From Polyangium sp. 15x6 (GTDB lineage Bacteria > Myxococcota_A > Polyangia > Polyangiales > Polyangiaceae), in the NCBI RefSeq assembly GCF_029960785.1, contig NZ_JASBQE010000007.1, positions 156,419 to 220,418 on the forward strand: a DNA stretch of 64,000 nt, written 5' to 3'. Each line of letters starts with the position of its first letter. The first letter of the stretch is position 1. Of the stretch, positions 43,495 through 52,764 are shown piece after piece. Position numbers and translations under genes: made by a program. A model generated the notes under the pieces. It was not told the origin of the DNA. It did not search any database and saw nothing but the letters and a program-made list of their open reading frames with translations.

Positions 43495-44886
43495 ATGGCA
43501 GATCTATCGATTGATTTCGCGGGTATCAAGAGCCCGAACCCGTTCTGGCTCGCCTCGGCGCCGCCCACGAACACGGGCGACCAGGTCATGCGCGCGTTCG
43601 ACGCCGGCTGGGGCGGCGCCGTGTGGAAGACGCTCGGCAATCCGATCGTCAACGTGTCGAGCCGGTTCGGCGGCATCGATTACGGCAATACGCGCATGAT
43701 GGGGCTCAACAACATCGAGCTCATCACGGACCGGCCGCTCGAGGTGAACCTGCGCGAGATTCGCGAGGTCAAGCGCCGGTATCCGAACCACGCCGTCATC
43801 ACTTCGCTCATGGTCGAGACGAAGGAGGAGTGGAAGGAGATCATCCAGCGCGCCGAGGAGGCGGGCTCGGACGGCCACGAGCTCAATTTCGGCTGTCCGC
43901 ACGGCATGTGCGAGCGCGGCATGGGCTCGGCCGTGAGCTCGGAGCCGAAGGTGCTCCGGGAGATCGCGCGCTGGGCCGTCGAATTCGCGACGAAGCCGGT
44001 CATCGTCAAGCTGAGCCCGAACGTGACGGACATCGTCGAGCCGGGCGAGGCGGTGCTCGAATCGGGGGCGCACGGGATCAGCTTGATCAACACGATCAAG
44101 TCGATCATGGGCATCGACCTCGACCGGATGGTGCCGCTGCCGCGCGTCGGCGAAGCCTCGACGAACGGCGGTTATTGCGGCCCGGCGGTCAAGCCCGTCG
44201 CGCTGCACATGGTCGGCGAGTTGACGCGGCATCCGTACGTCGCGAAGCTGCCGATTTCGGGCATCGGCGGCATCTCGAACTGGCGCGACGCGGCCGAGTT
44301 CATCGCGCTCGGGTGCACGAGCGTGCAGGTGTGCACGGCGGTCATGCATTATGGCTACCGCATCGTCGAGGACATGATCGAGGGCCTGAACGATTTCCTC
44401 GACTCGAAGGGCATGAAATCGATCCTCGAGCTCCGGGGCCGGGCCGCCCAGCAATACAAGAACTGGGGCGACCTCGACCTCGGGTATCGCGTCGTCGCGG
44501 ACATCTCGGTCGATAAATGCATCGGCTGCCAGCTCTGCTACACGGCCTGCATGGACGGCGCGCACCAGTGCATCCACCTGCCTGGCCGCACGGAGGAGCA
44601 GGCGCGCAAGGCCGGGCATACGCACATTCCCAAGCTCATCCCGGACCGCGCGGTCACGGCGAAGGGCGCAATGCCCGGCGCGCGCGTGCCGTTCGTCGAC
44701 GAGGAGGAGTGCATCGGCTGCAATCTTTGTCAGCTCGTTTGCCCCGTCTCGGGCTGCATCACGATGAAGGAAGTTTCGTCGGACAAACCGCACGAGACCT
44801 GGAACGACCGCGTCCAGCGGGGCGCCGATTTCGTACCCGGCGGGCTCCACGCCACGGAGATCGAGCGCGCCAAGCGTAACGGCTGA
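43495..44886 (+). CDS. preA: NAD-dependent dihydropyrimidine dehydrogenase, PreA subunit
   Basis: A 463-residue catalytic subunit. The FMN-binding TIM barrel (1-330) includes IKSPNPFWLASAPPTNTGDQ, the active-site loop NFGCPHGMCERGMG with the proton-donating Cys, and ISGIGGISNWRDAAEFIALG. Two ferredoxin-type motifs (CIGCQLCYTAC and CIGCNLCQLVCP) follow at the C-terminus. It reduces uracil and thymine to dihydropyrimidines with PreT. Adjacent to preT with 3 bp between; the permease gene follows after 24 bp. Confidence 0.93.
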   Translation: MADLSIDFAGIKSPNPFWLASAPPTNTGDQVMRAFDAGWGGAVWKTLGNPIVNVSSRFGGIDYGNTRMMGLNNIELITDRPLEVNLREIREVKRRYPNHAVITSLMVETKEEWKEIIQRAEEAGSDGHELNFGCPHGMCERGMGSAVSSEPKVLREIARWAVEFATKPVIVKLSPNVTDIVEPGEAVLESGAHGISLINTIKSIMGIDLDRMVPLPRVGEASTNGGYCGPAVKPVALHMVGELTRHPYVAKLPISGIGGISNWRDAAEFIALGCTSVQVCTAVMHYGYRIVEDMIEGLNDFLDSKGMKSILELRGRAAQQYKNWGDLDLGYRVVADISVDKCIGCQLCYTACMDGAHQCIHLPGRTEEQARKAGHTHIPKLIPDRAVTAKGAMPGARVPFVDEEECIGCNLCQLVCPVSGCITMKEVSSDKPHETWNDRVQRGADFVPGGLHATEIERAKRNG

Positions 44887-44910
44887 TTCTACCCATTCGG
44901 GGGGCCCTTC

Positions 44911-46434
44911 ATGATGAGCGACGCTCGCCTCGCCGTCCGCGTCTCGGGTGACATTCACGAGGTCGAGGGCGAGATCGTCTCGCCCTACATCAATCACGAC
45001 CTCGAGCCGACCCGGATCAAGCAACGCAAGTGGGCGATGAAGGACATCGCCGCGCTCTGGATCTCCATGTCGGCCTGCGTGCCCACGTACATGCTCGCCT
45101 CCTCGCTCATCGCCGAGGGGATGAGCTGGTGGCAGGCCGTGGTGACGATCTTCCTCGGCAACACGATCGTCCTCTTGCCGATGATCCTGAATGCGCACGC
45201 GGGCACGAAATACGGCATTCCCTTCCCGGTGTATTGTCGCCCGTCGTTCGGCATTCTCGGCGCGAACATCCCGGCGATCCTGCGCGCGCTCGTCGCGTGC
45301 GGCTGGTTCGGGATCCAGGCGTGGATCGGTGGGTGGGCGATTTTCAAGATCATCGCCGTGTTCGTCCCCTCGTGGGAGAGCGCGCCCACGAACATCCTCG
45401 GCATCAGCCTCCCCCAGCTCCTTTGCTTCCTGTTTTTCTGGGGGATCAACATGTGGGTCATCCACAAGGGGATCGACTCGATCCGGGTCCTCCTGAACAT
45501 CAAGGCGCCCCTGCTCATCGCGCTCGGGCTCGCGCTGCTCGCGTGGGCGTATGGCAAGGCGGGCGGGTTCGGCCCGATGCTCGACACGCCCTCGGCGTTC
45601 TCCGCGGGAGGGAAAAAGGAGGGCCAGTTCTGGTCGTTTTTCTTTCCCGCGCTCACGGGCATGATCGGCTTCTGGGCGACGCTCTCGCTGAACATCCCCG
45701 ATTTTACGCGTTATGCGTACTCGCAGCGGGATCAGGTCGTGGGGCAGGCGCTCGGCCTGCCCACCACGATGGGGCTTTATTCGTTCATCGGCGTGGCGGT
45801 CACCTCTGCGACGGCGGTGATTTACGGCGAGACGATCTGGGATCCGGTCGTGCTCATCACGAAGTTCAAGCACCCGGTCCTGCTCGTGGTCGCGCTCTTC
45901 TCGCTTTGCATTGCCACGCTCGCGACGAACATCGCGGCGAACGTGGTGAGCCCCGCGAATGATTTCGCGAACCTCTGGCCGAAGGGCATCTCGTTCCGGA
46001 CGGGCGGCTTCATCACGGGCGTGATCGGCATCCTGATCCAGCCCTGGCGGTTCGTTTCGGACCCGTCGGGGTACATCTTCACGTGGCTCGTCGGGTATTC
46101 GGCGCTGCTCGGAGCGATCGGCGGCATCCTCATCGCGGACTATTTCATCGTCCGCAAGACGAAGCTCGACCTCGTGCAGCTCTACGTGCGCGAGGGCTCG
46201 TACTGGTATCGGGGCGGCTTCAATCCCGCGGCCATCCTCGCGCTCCTCGCGGGCATCCTGCCGAACCTGCCGGGGTTCCTCGGGACGATCAAGGTCATGA
46301 CCGTCGCCCCGATCTGGATGAAGCTCTACAACTATGCCTGGTTCGTGGGTTTCTTCATCTCGGGCGCGCTCTACGTCGTCCTCGCGCCGATCCTCGGCCG
46401 GAGCGAGGCGACGCCGGTGAAGGTCGAGACCTGA
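44911..46434 (+). CDS. NCS1-family nucleobase/hydantoin permease
   Basis: A 507-residue polytopic membrane protein with about 12 helices. Family marks: WISMSACVPTYMLASSLIAEG, NTIVLLPMILNAHAGTKYGI, FPVYCRPSFGILGANIPAIL, WFGIQAWIGG and NIPDFTRYAYSQRDQ. NCS1 carriers import uracil, hydantoin, allantoin or cytosine with Na+ or H+; the operon makes uracil, thymine or dihydropyrimidine/hydantoin the likely cargo. Last gene of the operon. ATG 44911 or 44914 may be used. Confidence 0.9.
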   Translation: MMSDARLAVRVSGDIHEVEGEIVSPYINHDLEPTRIKQRKWAMKDIAALWISMSACVPTYMLASSLIAEGMSWWQAVVTIFLGNTIVLLPMILNAHAGTKYGIPFPVYCRPSFGILGANIPAILRALVACGWFGIQAWIGGWAIFKIIAVFVPSWESAPTNILGISLPQLLCFLFFWGINMWVIHKGIDSIRVLLNIKAPLLIALGLALLAWAYGKAGGFGPMLDTPSAFSAGGKKEGQFWSFFFPALTGMIGFWATLSLNIPDFTRYAYSQRDQVVGQALGLPTTMGLYSFIGVAVTSATAVIYGETIWDPVVLITKFKHPVLLVVALFSLCIATLATNIAANVVSPANDFANLWPKGISFRTGGFITGVIGILIQPWRFVSDPSGYIFTWLVGYSALLGAIGGILIADYFIVRKTKLDLVQLYVREGSYWYRGGFNPAAILALLAGILPNLPGFLGTIKVMTVAPIWMKLYNYAWFVGFFISGALYVVLAPILGRSEATPVKVET

Positions 46435-46496
46435 CGAAACCTCCGTTTTAGCGGCCGACGCCTACTTTCCTGCCACGCCGCGCATCGACAAAACAA

Positions 46497-46524
46497 TTGA
46501 ATTCTCGGGGCATCTCGGGATAAT
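46497..46524 (+). promoter_or_regulatory. Candidate sigma70-type promoter of the Cys-rich lipoprotein gene
   Basis: TTGAAT (46497-46502) and GATAAT (46519-46524) are separated by 16 bp and sit 38 bp before the gene start at 46562, in a locally AT-richer stretch. It is the only good -35/-10 pair I noticed in the window. Confidence 0.5.
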
Positions 46525-46561
46525 CGTGACCGAGGTCGCGGTTTTCCCGTCGGAGGCGTCG

Positions 46562-48328
46562 ATGCGGTTCGGTGTTTTGTCTGCCCTCATGGCCCTTGCC
46601 CTCGCGGGCCTGGGCGTCGCGAGCTGTACCCAGGATTTCGACCAGTTCGAACCGACGGGGGGCAGCGGCGGCAATGGCGGCTCGTCCGCGTGCCCGACCG
46701 GTCAGGTGAGCTGCAATGACACGTGCGTCTCCGCCGACGATCCGGCGTTCGGCTGCGGCGCCGGGTGCACGCCGTGTAACGTCCCCAATGCGACGGCCGC
46801 CTGCGTCAACGGCGCCTGCGCCGTGGACACGTGCAACGCGGGGTTCTCCGATTGCGACGGCCTCGCGACGAGCGGGTGCGAATCGAATTCGGCCACGGAT
46901 CCGAACAACTGCGGCGGATGCAACACGGTCTGCACGGCGACGAACGCCATGCCCACGTGCACGGCGAGCATGTGTGGTCTCGGCCCGTGCACGCCGGGGT
47001 TCGCCGATTGCGACATGATGACGGAGACCGGCTGCGAGACGAACACCGAGGCGGATCCGCTGCATTGCGGCGGCTGTGATTCGGCCTGCACCGTCTTCGA
47101 GACCTGCATGGACGGCAAGTGCGAGCCGAGCCCCTGCGAACCGGGCACGGCCGATTGCAACATGGACAACGCCGACGGCTGCGAGACGACGCTCGGCACG
47201 CTGCTCGATTGTAATTTCTGCGGCGACGTGTGCGACCTCGCGAACGCGTCCGAGACGTGCGACATGGGCGCGTGCGCGCTCGGCGCGTGCGACGGCGGGT
47301 TCGGCGATTGCGACATGATGGACGCGACGGGCTGCGAGGTGAACCTCCAGAACGATCCGATGAACTGCGGCGCTTGCAACAACGTTTGCCCCGGCGGTGC
47401 CCTCGCGGCCTGCACGAACGGCATGTGCGGCATCCAGTGCGCGGCGGGGACGGCCGATTGTAACAACGACTCGTCGGACGGCTGCGAGGTGAACACGCAG
47501 ACGGACGCCATGCATTGCGGCGCGTGCGCCCATGCCTGCTCGAACGCGAACGCGTCGGCCACCGTGTGCATGGCCGGCGCGTGCGCGCCCACGTGCAATG
47601 CCGGGTTCGGCGATTGCACGAAGCCCATGGCGCCCGCAGCGGACGACGGCTGCGAGACGAACACGGCGACGAGCGTCGACCACTGCGGCGCCTGCGGCCG
47701 CGCGTGCTCCGGGACGAATGTCGCCTCGAAGAGCTGCGCGGCGGGCGTGTGCGATTCGTCGTGTGACCTCGGTTTTGCGAACTGCACCATGCCCGCGATG
47801 GGCAACGACAACGGCTGCGAACTCGACGTCGAGGACAACGACACGAACTGCGGCGGCTGCGGCAACGATTGCAGCGGCGGACTCGATTGCGACCGTGGCC
47901 CCCTCGCGCAGAAGTTCTGCGGCTGCAACACGAACAACGAGTGCGGCGGGGGCGGCACCTGCAACGGCGGCACGGGGCTCTGTACCTGCCTCTTGACGAC
48001 CTGCGCGGCGGGCGAGGTCTGCGGGGCCCTCGGGTGCTCGTGCAATGGCGGCGCCGCGTGCGGTGCGAACATGCTCTGCTGCCAGAGCCCGGCGGGCTGT
48101 GTCAACCCGTACACCGACGCCGCGAACTGCGGCGCTTGCGGTCGCGAATGCCCCACGGGCTTCGTTTGCGGCGGCATGGCCCCGCAGGCGCCGTCGTGCC
48201 GGTGCGACGCGGACGCCGATTGCAATGCAGGCTCGGCGGGCACGTGTGGTGGCAACGGGCAGTGCACCTGCGGCGGCACGCAATGCGGCCTGGGCGAGCG
48301 ATGCTTGCCGAACGGGATGTGCGGCTGA
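46562..48328 (+). CDS. Cysteine-rich repeat lipoprotein
   Basis: A 588-residue surface lipoprotein. The signal ends in lipobox VASC; a Gly/Ser linker follows. The mature protein consists of about eight repeats of some 45-50 residues with the core GCExNxxxDxxHCGxC, then CxxxC and a CxxGxCxxxxCxxGxxDC unit; the last 130 residues hold denser Cys motifs (CNGGxGLCTCLLTTC, ECPTGFVCGG). Cysteines make up well over a tenth of the protein, so disulfides must be formed. GGAGG 5 bp upstream selects the start. Such MYXO-type Cys-rich proteins are common in Polyangiales; function unknown. Its stop abuts that of the next, convergent, gene. Confidence 0.8.
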   Translation: MRFGVLSALMALALAGLGVASCTQDFDQFEPTGGSGGNGGSSACPTGQVSCNDTCVSADDPAFGCGAGCTPCNVPNATAACVNGACAVDTCNAGFSDCDGLATSGCESNSATDPNNCGGCNTVCTATNAMPTCTASMCGLGPCTPGFADCDMMTETGCETNTEADPLHCGGCDSACTVFETCMDGKCEPSPCEPGTADCNMDNADGCETTLGTLLDCNFCGDVCDLANASETCDMGACALGACDGGFGDCDMMDATGCEVNLQNDPMNCGACNNVCPGGALAACTNGMCGIQCAAGTADCNNDSSDGCEVNTQTDAMHCGACAHACSNANASATVCMAGACAPTCNAGFGDCTKPMAPAADDGCETNTATSVDHCGACGRACSGTNVASKSCAAGVCDSSCDLGFANCTMPAMGNDNGCELDVEDNDTNCGGCGNDCSGGLDCDRGPLAQKFCGCNTNNECGGGGTCNGGTGLCTCLLTTCAAGEVCGALGCSCNGGAACGANMLCCQSPAGCVNPYTDAANCGACGRECPTGFVCGGMAPQAPSCRCDADADCNAGSAGTCGGNGQCTCGGTQCGLGERCLPNGMCG

Positions 48329-49732
48329 TCAGGAGCGGCGGCCGCGCCGCCGCGCGACGAGCGCCACGCACGCGCCTGCGAGCGCGAGGAGCGACCCGGC
48401 GCTCGCCTCGCGGCGCGCCGGCGCGGCCGTGCAACCGCTTCCCTCCGCGACGGGATCGACGTTCGTCGGCGGAGGCGGCTCCTCCTCTTCCGGAGGCACA
48501 TCCTCCGGCCGCATCGAATACGCCTCGTCGAGCTTCGGGCAAGGCGAGGCGGGCGGCGGGCCCACCTCAACCGCGCAATCGCCGCCCGGGGATTCGGGCG
48601 TGCAGGTCGTGAACGAAAAGACGAGATCCTCGGTCGGGGAGACGCCGGCGAGCGTCTTGATCGATTTGTGCAGGGACGCGGTGTATTTCGTGGCCGCTTT
48701 CCAGGGCTCTTGCGCCGTGACGAGGAGGACGTTCGCCCACTGGTCCCCGCGATACCCGCTGACCTTCGTCGGGACCACGTTCCCCGCGGCGTCGCGCACG
48801 GTCACGACCGCGTCGTCGGTCGTGGCTCGGTCCATTCCCTCGCCGAAGAACAGCACGATTCTTCCATCGGGCCGCGTATTGTCGAGTGTGGCGAACGGAT
48901 AGGCCTCGTCCGGGTAGGCGCCGATGACCACGTCATCGGCCGAGGGATTGCCGTCGAGCCGGCGGAGGATCTCGCGGTAATACCCCATCGTGACACGGGC
49001 GCCGAACGGATATCCGCCAGGCGTCCGCGGATCCCGCAGGCTCTGCCGGGCCCAGGGGAATTTCTTCCCGTAATCGTCGGCGCCGAGGTAGAGGAAGTTC
49101 GCGACGACCGAGAGGCCGGACCAGGCCGTCGACATGGCCTTCTGGATGGCGTCGGGCGTGACGGGGTGGACGATCTTCTGCTCGAAGAGCTCGCTTTGCG
49201 TCTTCGTGTCGATCGCTATCTCGGGCAGGTAATACCGCGGATGGTCGTGGACGAGGAAGATGTCCATCGCCATGTCGAAGGTATCCATGTCCCCGGGATC
49301 GACCTGATCCGCGCGCTCGTAGAGGAGCGAATCGAATGTCGAATCCGTGATTCCGTGGGCGGCGAGGCCCATCAAGAACGCCACGTGCGCCGCGGCTTCC
49401 GGGTTTTCGAGGGGTTTGTCGCCGTACCGGGCGCGGATGAGCTCGATGTAGCCCTGGACGTATTGCTCCCAGTGCGGAATTTCGCCTTGATCGTGATCTT
49501 CGGCGGTGTAGCCGGAGTCGGGGAAGAAGGCGCCGTTCGAGAGGTCGTTCAGGTGGGCGTCGAAGACGGCGCGCAGGCGCGTATCCGTGACCTGCTCGGC
49601 GGCGCACTGGGCCATGTAGATATGGCCCTGCATGCCCGTGGCCGAGGCGGTCCCCGCGGTGCCGAGGGTCGAGAGGAGAAAGGCGAGGGCTGCGAGGGGT
49701 CTCTTTTTCGAGAAAATACGGGGGGCGTGCAT
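48329..49732 (-). CDS. Zinc-dependent phospholipase C-like secreted protein with MYXO-CTERM tail
   Basis: A 467-residue protein. Sec signal peptide (about 1-32, ALAFLLSTLGTAGTASA), then a phospholipase C/P1-nuclease-like helical domain with many His/Asp candidates for zinc: GMQGHIYMAQ, DHDQGEIPHWEQY, AHVAFLMGLAAHGITDSTFD and FLVHDHPRYYLPE. A bacterial Ig-like domain follows (about 295-385, RIVLFFGEGMDRATTDDAVV), then a Glu/Pro-rich linker and a MYXO-CTERM sorting tail with GSGCTAAP, a hydrophobic helix and RRRGRRS. It is likely anchored to the cell surface after processing at the Cys. GGAGG 5 bp upstream favours ATG 49732; in-frame ATGs lie at 49735 and 49759. Confidence 0.8.
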   Translation of the reverse strand: MHAPRIFSKKRPLAALAFLLSTLGTAGTASATGMQGHIYMAQCAAEQVTDTRLRAVFDAHLNDLSNGAFFPDSGYTAEDHDQGEIPHWEQYVQGYIELIRARYGDKPLENPEAAAHVAFLMGLAAHGITDSTFDSLLYERADQVDPGDMDTFDMAMDIFLVHDHPRYYLPEIAIDTKTQSELFEQKIVHPVTPDAIQKAMSTAWSGLSVVANFLYLGADDYGKKFPWARQSLRDPRTPGGYPFGARVTMGYYREILRRLDGNPSADDVVIGAYPDEAYPFATLDNTRPDGRIVLFFGEGMDRATTDDAVVTVRDAAGNVVPTKVSGYRGDQWANVLLVTAQEPWKAATKYTASLHKSIKTLAGVSPTEDLVFSFTTCTPESPGGDCAVEVGPPPASPCPKLDEAYSMRPEDVPPEEEEPPPPTNVDPVAEGSGCTAAPARREASAGSLLALAGACVALVARRRGRRS

Positions 49733-49778
49733 CATCACCTCCAGGGAGGGATGATACATGGAAAGCGAGGGGAGGGCG

Positions 49779-52061
49779 TCAGTTCGGCACGGCGCCGCAC
49801 TCGACGCCGGTATAAAGCGCGTCGTTGTTCTTCTCGTGGCACTCGAGCGTCTGCGTCTGCGGGTCGACGCGGACGTAGATGTCGAGCTTTTTGCCCCCGA
49901 GATCGGCCTGGCAACTCACGATCGTGCACTCCGAGACGCCGAGCGCGACCGGGATCGCGGCCGTGCAGAGCGTGGGCCCCTCGGCCGAGCCGTCATAAAA
50001 GGTGACCTCGGTGCCGCTGACCATCGGGAGCGTGCCGCGGTTGCATACCCGGGCCTCGATCGTCGCGAGGGTCCCGACGCATTTCACCGCGCCGACGTCG
50101 CCGCCGGCCGTGAGATCGGGCTGCCCGAGCGCTTCGAGGTCGCCCTGCACGTTCTGGCGGAAATTGTTGAGCGTCGCGTCCTTCCAGTTGATCGCTACGC
50201 TCGAGGTCTTGGGGATCTCGCCGTGATTGCCGACGTGCGTGACGGCATAGGCGTGCTGATTCCACACGGGCCGCGAGGCCGCCCAGCGCTCCTGCTCGTC
50301 ACGCAGGATCAGGATGCCATGGTTGTTCTGGGACGTCGCGGCCGGGAAGATCGGATCCGTGGCAGGACAATTGAGGTTGGCGTAGTCGTTCACGGCCGTC
50401 ACGATCTCGGTGTGATAGTCGCCGTCCACGTCGACGATCACCGGATTCTCGTAGGTCGTCCCCGACGTGCGTGCGACGCTGTAGATGACGGTGCCCGTGG
50501 AGCCGTCGTAGACCCGCAGAAAACATTCATCGGCGTAGACGGCCTCGGCCTTGCCATCGTAATCGAAATCGAAGACGCTCGACCCGGTCACGTTCGAGCT
50601 CGCGTCCTTCGAGGGCTGGCTCCAGAGGATGCCCGTCCCCGGGGATTGTCCTCCGCATTTCGCGGCGTCGCCGCCCGCGAGGCAGTCGAAATCGAAGACG
50701 ACGTACTGCGTGCCGCCCGCGCTCGCGAACTCGCGCCGACCATCCCCGTCGAAATCGGCAATCGTGGGGGGACCGCCGGTGCCGCCGCCTGGAATCGTGA
50801 TTGGCCCGAAGACCACGGTGCCTGCGAGCGTCTGCACCCGGATCGTCCCGGCCGACACGACGACGACCTCGGCGCGATCCTGCCCGCCGAACGCGTCGAG
50901 CGGGAAGCTGCCGAGCTCGGCGACCGCCACCTGGCCCGCGGCGAGGTTGCCCGGCGTGAAATAAGCCTCCGCGACCCAGTCGCCGGCGACGGCATCCCAT
51001 TGATGAATGCCATTGCCGAGCACGAGCTCCATCTTCCCATCCTCGTCGACGTCGGCGACGACGGGCACGACGCCCTTGCTGTACGCCGGGAAGCCGAGGC
51101 TATTCGAGGCCATGCAACCGTCGGCGCGATAGACCGTGGCGCCGTAGATGATCTCGGGTTTGCCGTCGTCGTCGAGGTCGTGGATCGACGGGCCGCTCCA
51201 TTTGTCGGTGCCGCCCGCCGTATCGAGCGTGGTCGGCGGGCCGGAGCCTCCGGGGCAGGTGCCGGAGCGCCAGAGCTGGGAGAACTTGTTCGACGCGGGA
51301 TCGAACTTGAAGGCGATGACGCCGCCGCCATGGCGCGCCGCGACGATCTCCGCGCGCCCGTCGCCGTCGAGGTCCCCGGCGGCCACCGACGCGGGCGCCA
51401 TGGTCGCGTCCGCCGCGTCGTCGAAGCTGAATTGCTGCGAGCAATCTTTCCCGCTGATGACGCGCAGCACGCCCGGATTCGAGTAGCTCCCCGCCGTGGG
51501 GAACGAGCTGAAGACGACGGAGGGCGAGAGCGTATTCGGATCGCTGTCGAAATCGAAATCGACGACGACGGGCGTGGCCATCACGTGGAAGCTGTTCGGA
51601 TGCGCGTCCCCGTCGGGCGGCCCCGTCCAGCGGCATTGCTCGGACGGCACGATGGCGCCGATCTCCACGGGGCTCGTGCAGCTCGGGTCGTTGTTCTGCG
51701 CGCCCGGAATGCCGTAAGGAATGCACTGCCCCGCGTCGCAGTAGCTATCGAACAAGCAATCGTCGTTCGTCACGCAGGCCGGCTGCTCGCGGGCGCACGT
51801 GGTCCCGAGCGCGCACGTCTCGCCCGTGGGGCAGCACGTGTCACCGCAGATCAGCGCCGGCGGGCATCCGGCGTCCGTGAATACGTCGCCGCCCGACCCC
51901 GCGTCCCCGCCGGTCCCGCCGGTATTTCCGCCGCCCGTACCCCCGGAGCCGCCCGCGTTCGTGCCCGTCGGGGCCGTGCCGCCGCCGCCCCCGCAGGCGA
52001 ACACCATTCCGCCCGCGAGCAGGCCGAGCGCCGCGAAGCGCATCGTTCCGCGCATCTTCAT
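49779..52061 (-). CDS. FG-GAP/VCBS-repeat lipoprotein
   Basis: A 760-residue surface lipoprotein. Lipobox AGGMVFAC is followed by a Gly/Thr-rich low-complexity linker, a short Cys knot (CGDTCCPTGETCALGTTC) and then several FG-GAP/VCBS repeats with DxDxDG calcium-binding cores (AAGDLDGDGRAEIV, DLDDDGKPEIIYG, ADVDEDGKMELVLG, ADFDGDGRREFAS, VDVDGDYHTEIV). These build an integrin-like beta-propeller. The C-terminal 100 residues resemble a CARDB-type Ig domain (VCNRGTLPMVSGTEVTFYDG). Likely adhesion or surface binding. GAGGAA before ATG 52061 supports the start. Together with its neighbours it forms a small group of surface-protein genes. Confidence 0.82.
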   Translation of the reverse strand: MKMRGTMRFAALGLLAGGMVFACGGGGGTAPTGTNAGGSGGTGGGNTGGTGGDAGSGGDVFTDAGCPPALICGDTCCPTGETCALGTTCAREQPACVTNDDCLFDSYCDAGQCIPYGIPGAQNNDPSCTSPVEIGAIVPSEQCRWTGPPDGDAHPNSFHVMATPVVVDFDFDSDPNTLSPSVVFSSFPTAGSYSNPGVLRVISGKDCSQQFSFDDAADATMAPASVAAGDLDGDGRAEIVAARHGGGVIAFKFDPASNKFSQLWRSGTCPGGSGPPTTLDTAGGTDKWSGPSIHDLDDDGKPEIIYGATVYRADGCMASNSLGFPAYSKGVVPVVADVDEDGKMELVLGNGIHQWDAVAGDWVAEAYFTPGNLAAGQVAVAELGSFPLDAFGGQDRAEVVVVSAGTIRVQTLAGTVVFGPITIPGGGTGGPPTIADFDGDGRREFASAGGTQYVVFDFDCLAGGDAAKCGGQSPGTGILWSQPSKDASSNVTGSSVFDFDYDGKAEAVYADECFLRVYDGSTGTVIYSVARTSGTTYENPVIVDVDGDYHTEIVTAVNDYANLNCPATDPIFPAATSQNNHGILILRDEQERWAASRPVWNQHAYAVTHVGNHGEIPKTSSVAINWKDATLNNFRQNVQGDLEALGQPDLTAGGDVGAVKCVGTLATIEARVCNRGTLPMVSGTEVTFYDGSAEGPTLCTAAIPVALGVSECTIVSCQADLGGKKLDIYVRVDPQTQTLECHEKNNDALYTGVECGAVPN

Positions 52062-52122
52062 GATGGATTCCTCGCTTTCGCCCCGATCCTAGGCCGGCAA
52101 GCGGAGCGAGGTCAACGCCGGA

Positions 52123-52764
52123 TCAGGGAGCCGAAGCCTCCGCCACGACCTTGCCGATGGCCTCACAAAGCGGCCGGATCTCCGCCGCGCGGAGCTTGTA
52201 CGCCGCGCGGTTCGCGATGAGCATCGTGCTCACCTCGGCCACCGTCTCGATCACGTCGAGGTCATTCTCTTCGAGGGTTTTTCCGGTCTCGACCACGTCG
52301 ACGATGAGGTCCGACAAACCCACGAGCGGCGCGAGCTCCACCGAGCCGGAGACGGGGATCACCTCGGCCTGAATCCCCTTTTTCGCGAAAAACTCGGCCG
52401 CGACGCGCGGGTATTTCGTGGCCACGCGGGGCACGTCCGGCGCGCGTTTGCCCCGCGGCCCTGCCACCGCGAGGCGGCAGCGGCCGATGCCGAGGTCGAG
52501 CGGCGTGTAGAGGTCCGCCTTCTTTTCGAGCAGCGTGTCCCGACCGGCGATGCCGAGGTCGACCGCGCCGTACTCCACGTACGTCGGCACGTCGTCGGGC
52601 TTCAGGAACACGTAGCGCAGGCGGCCCGCCGCGTCGTCGCGCACGAGCCGCCGGTCGTCGGCGACGAGCGGGCCCACGTCGAGGCCCGCGCGGGAAAACA
52701 GGGGCGCGAGCGCCTTGAGGATGCGGCCTTTCGGGACGGCGATCGAGAGCGGACCCTCGTTCAC
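52123..52764 (-). CDS. hisG: ATP phosphoribosyltransferase, short form
   Basis: A 213-residue catalytic HisG, first enzyme of histidine synthesis. Motifs: [36 protein letters not shown] and the PRPP-binding region [20 protein letters not shown]. The length fits the short form, which lacks the C-terminal regulatory domain and needs a HisZ partner encoded elsewhere. The GTG start overlaps the murA stop by 4 bp (GTGA), so translation is coupled to murA. No other his gene is near. Confidence 0.93.
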   Translation of the reverse strand: MNEGPLSIAVPKGRILKALAPLFSRAGLDVGPLVADDRRLVRDDAAGRLRYVFLKPDDVPTYVEYGAVDLGIAGRDTLLEKKADLYTPLDLGIGRCRLAVAGPRGKRAPDVPRVATKYPRVAAEFFAKKGIQAEVIPVSGSVELAPLVGLSDLIVDVVETGKTLEENDLDVIETVAEVSTMLIANRAAYKLRAAEIRPLCEAIGKVVAEASAP

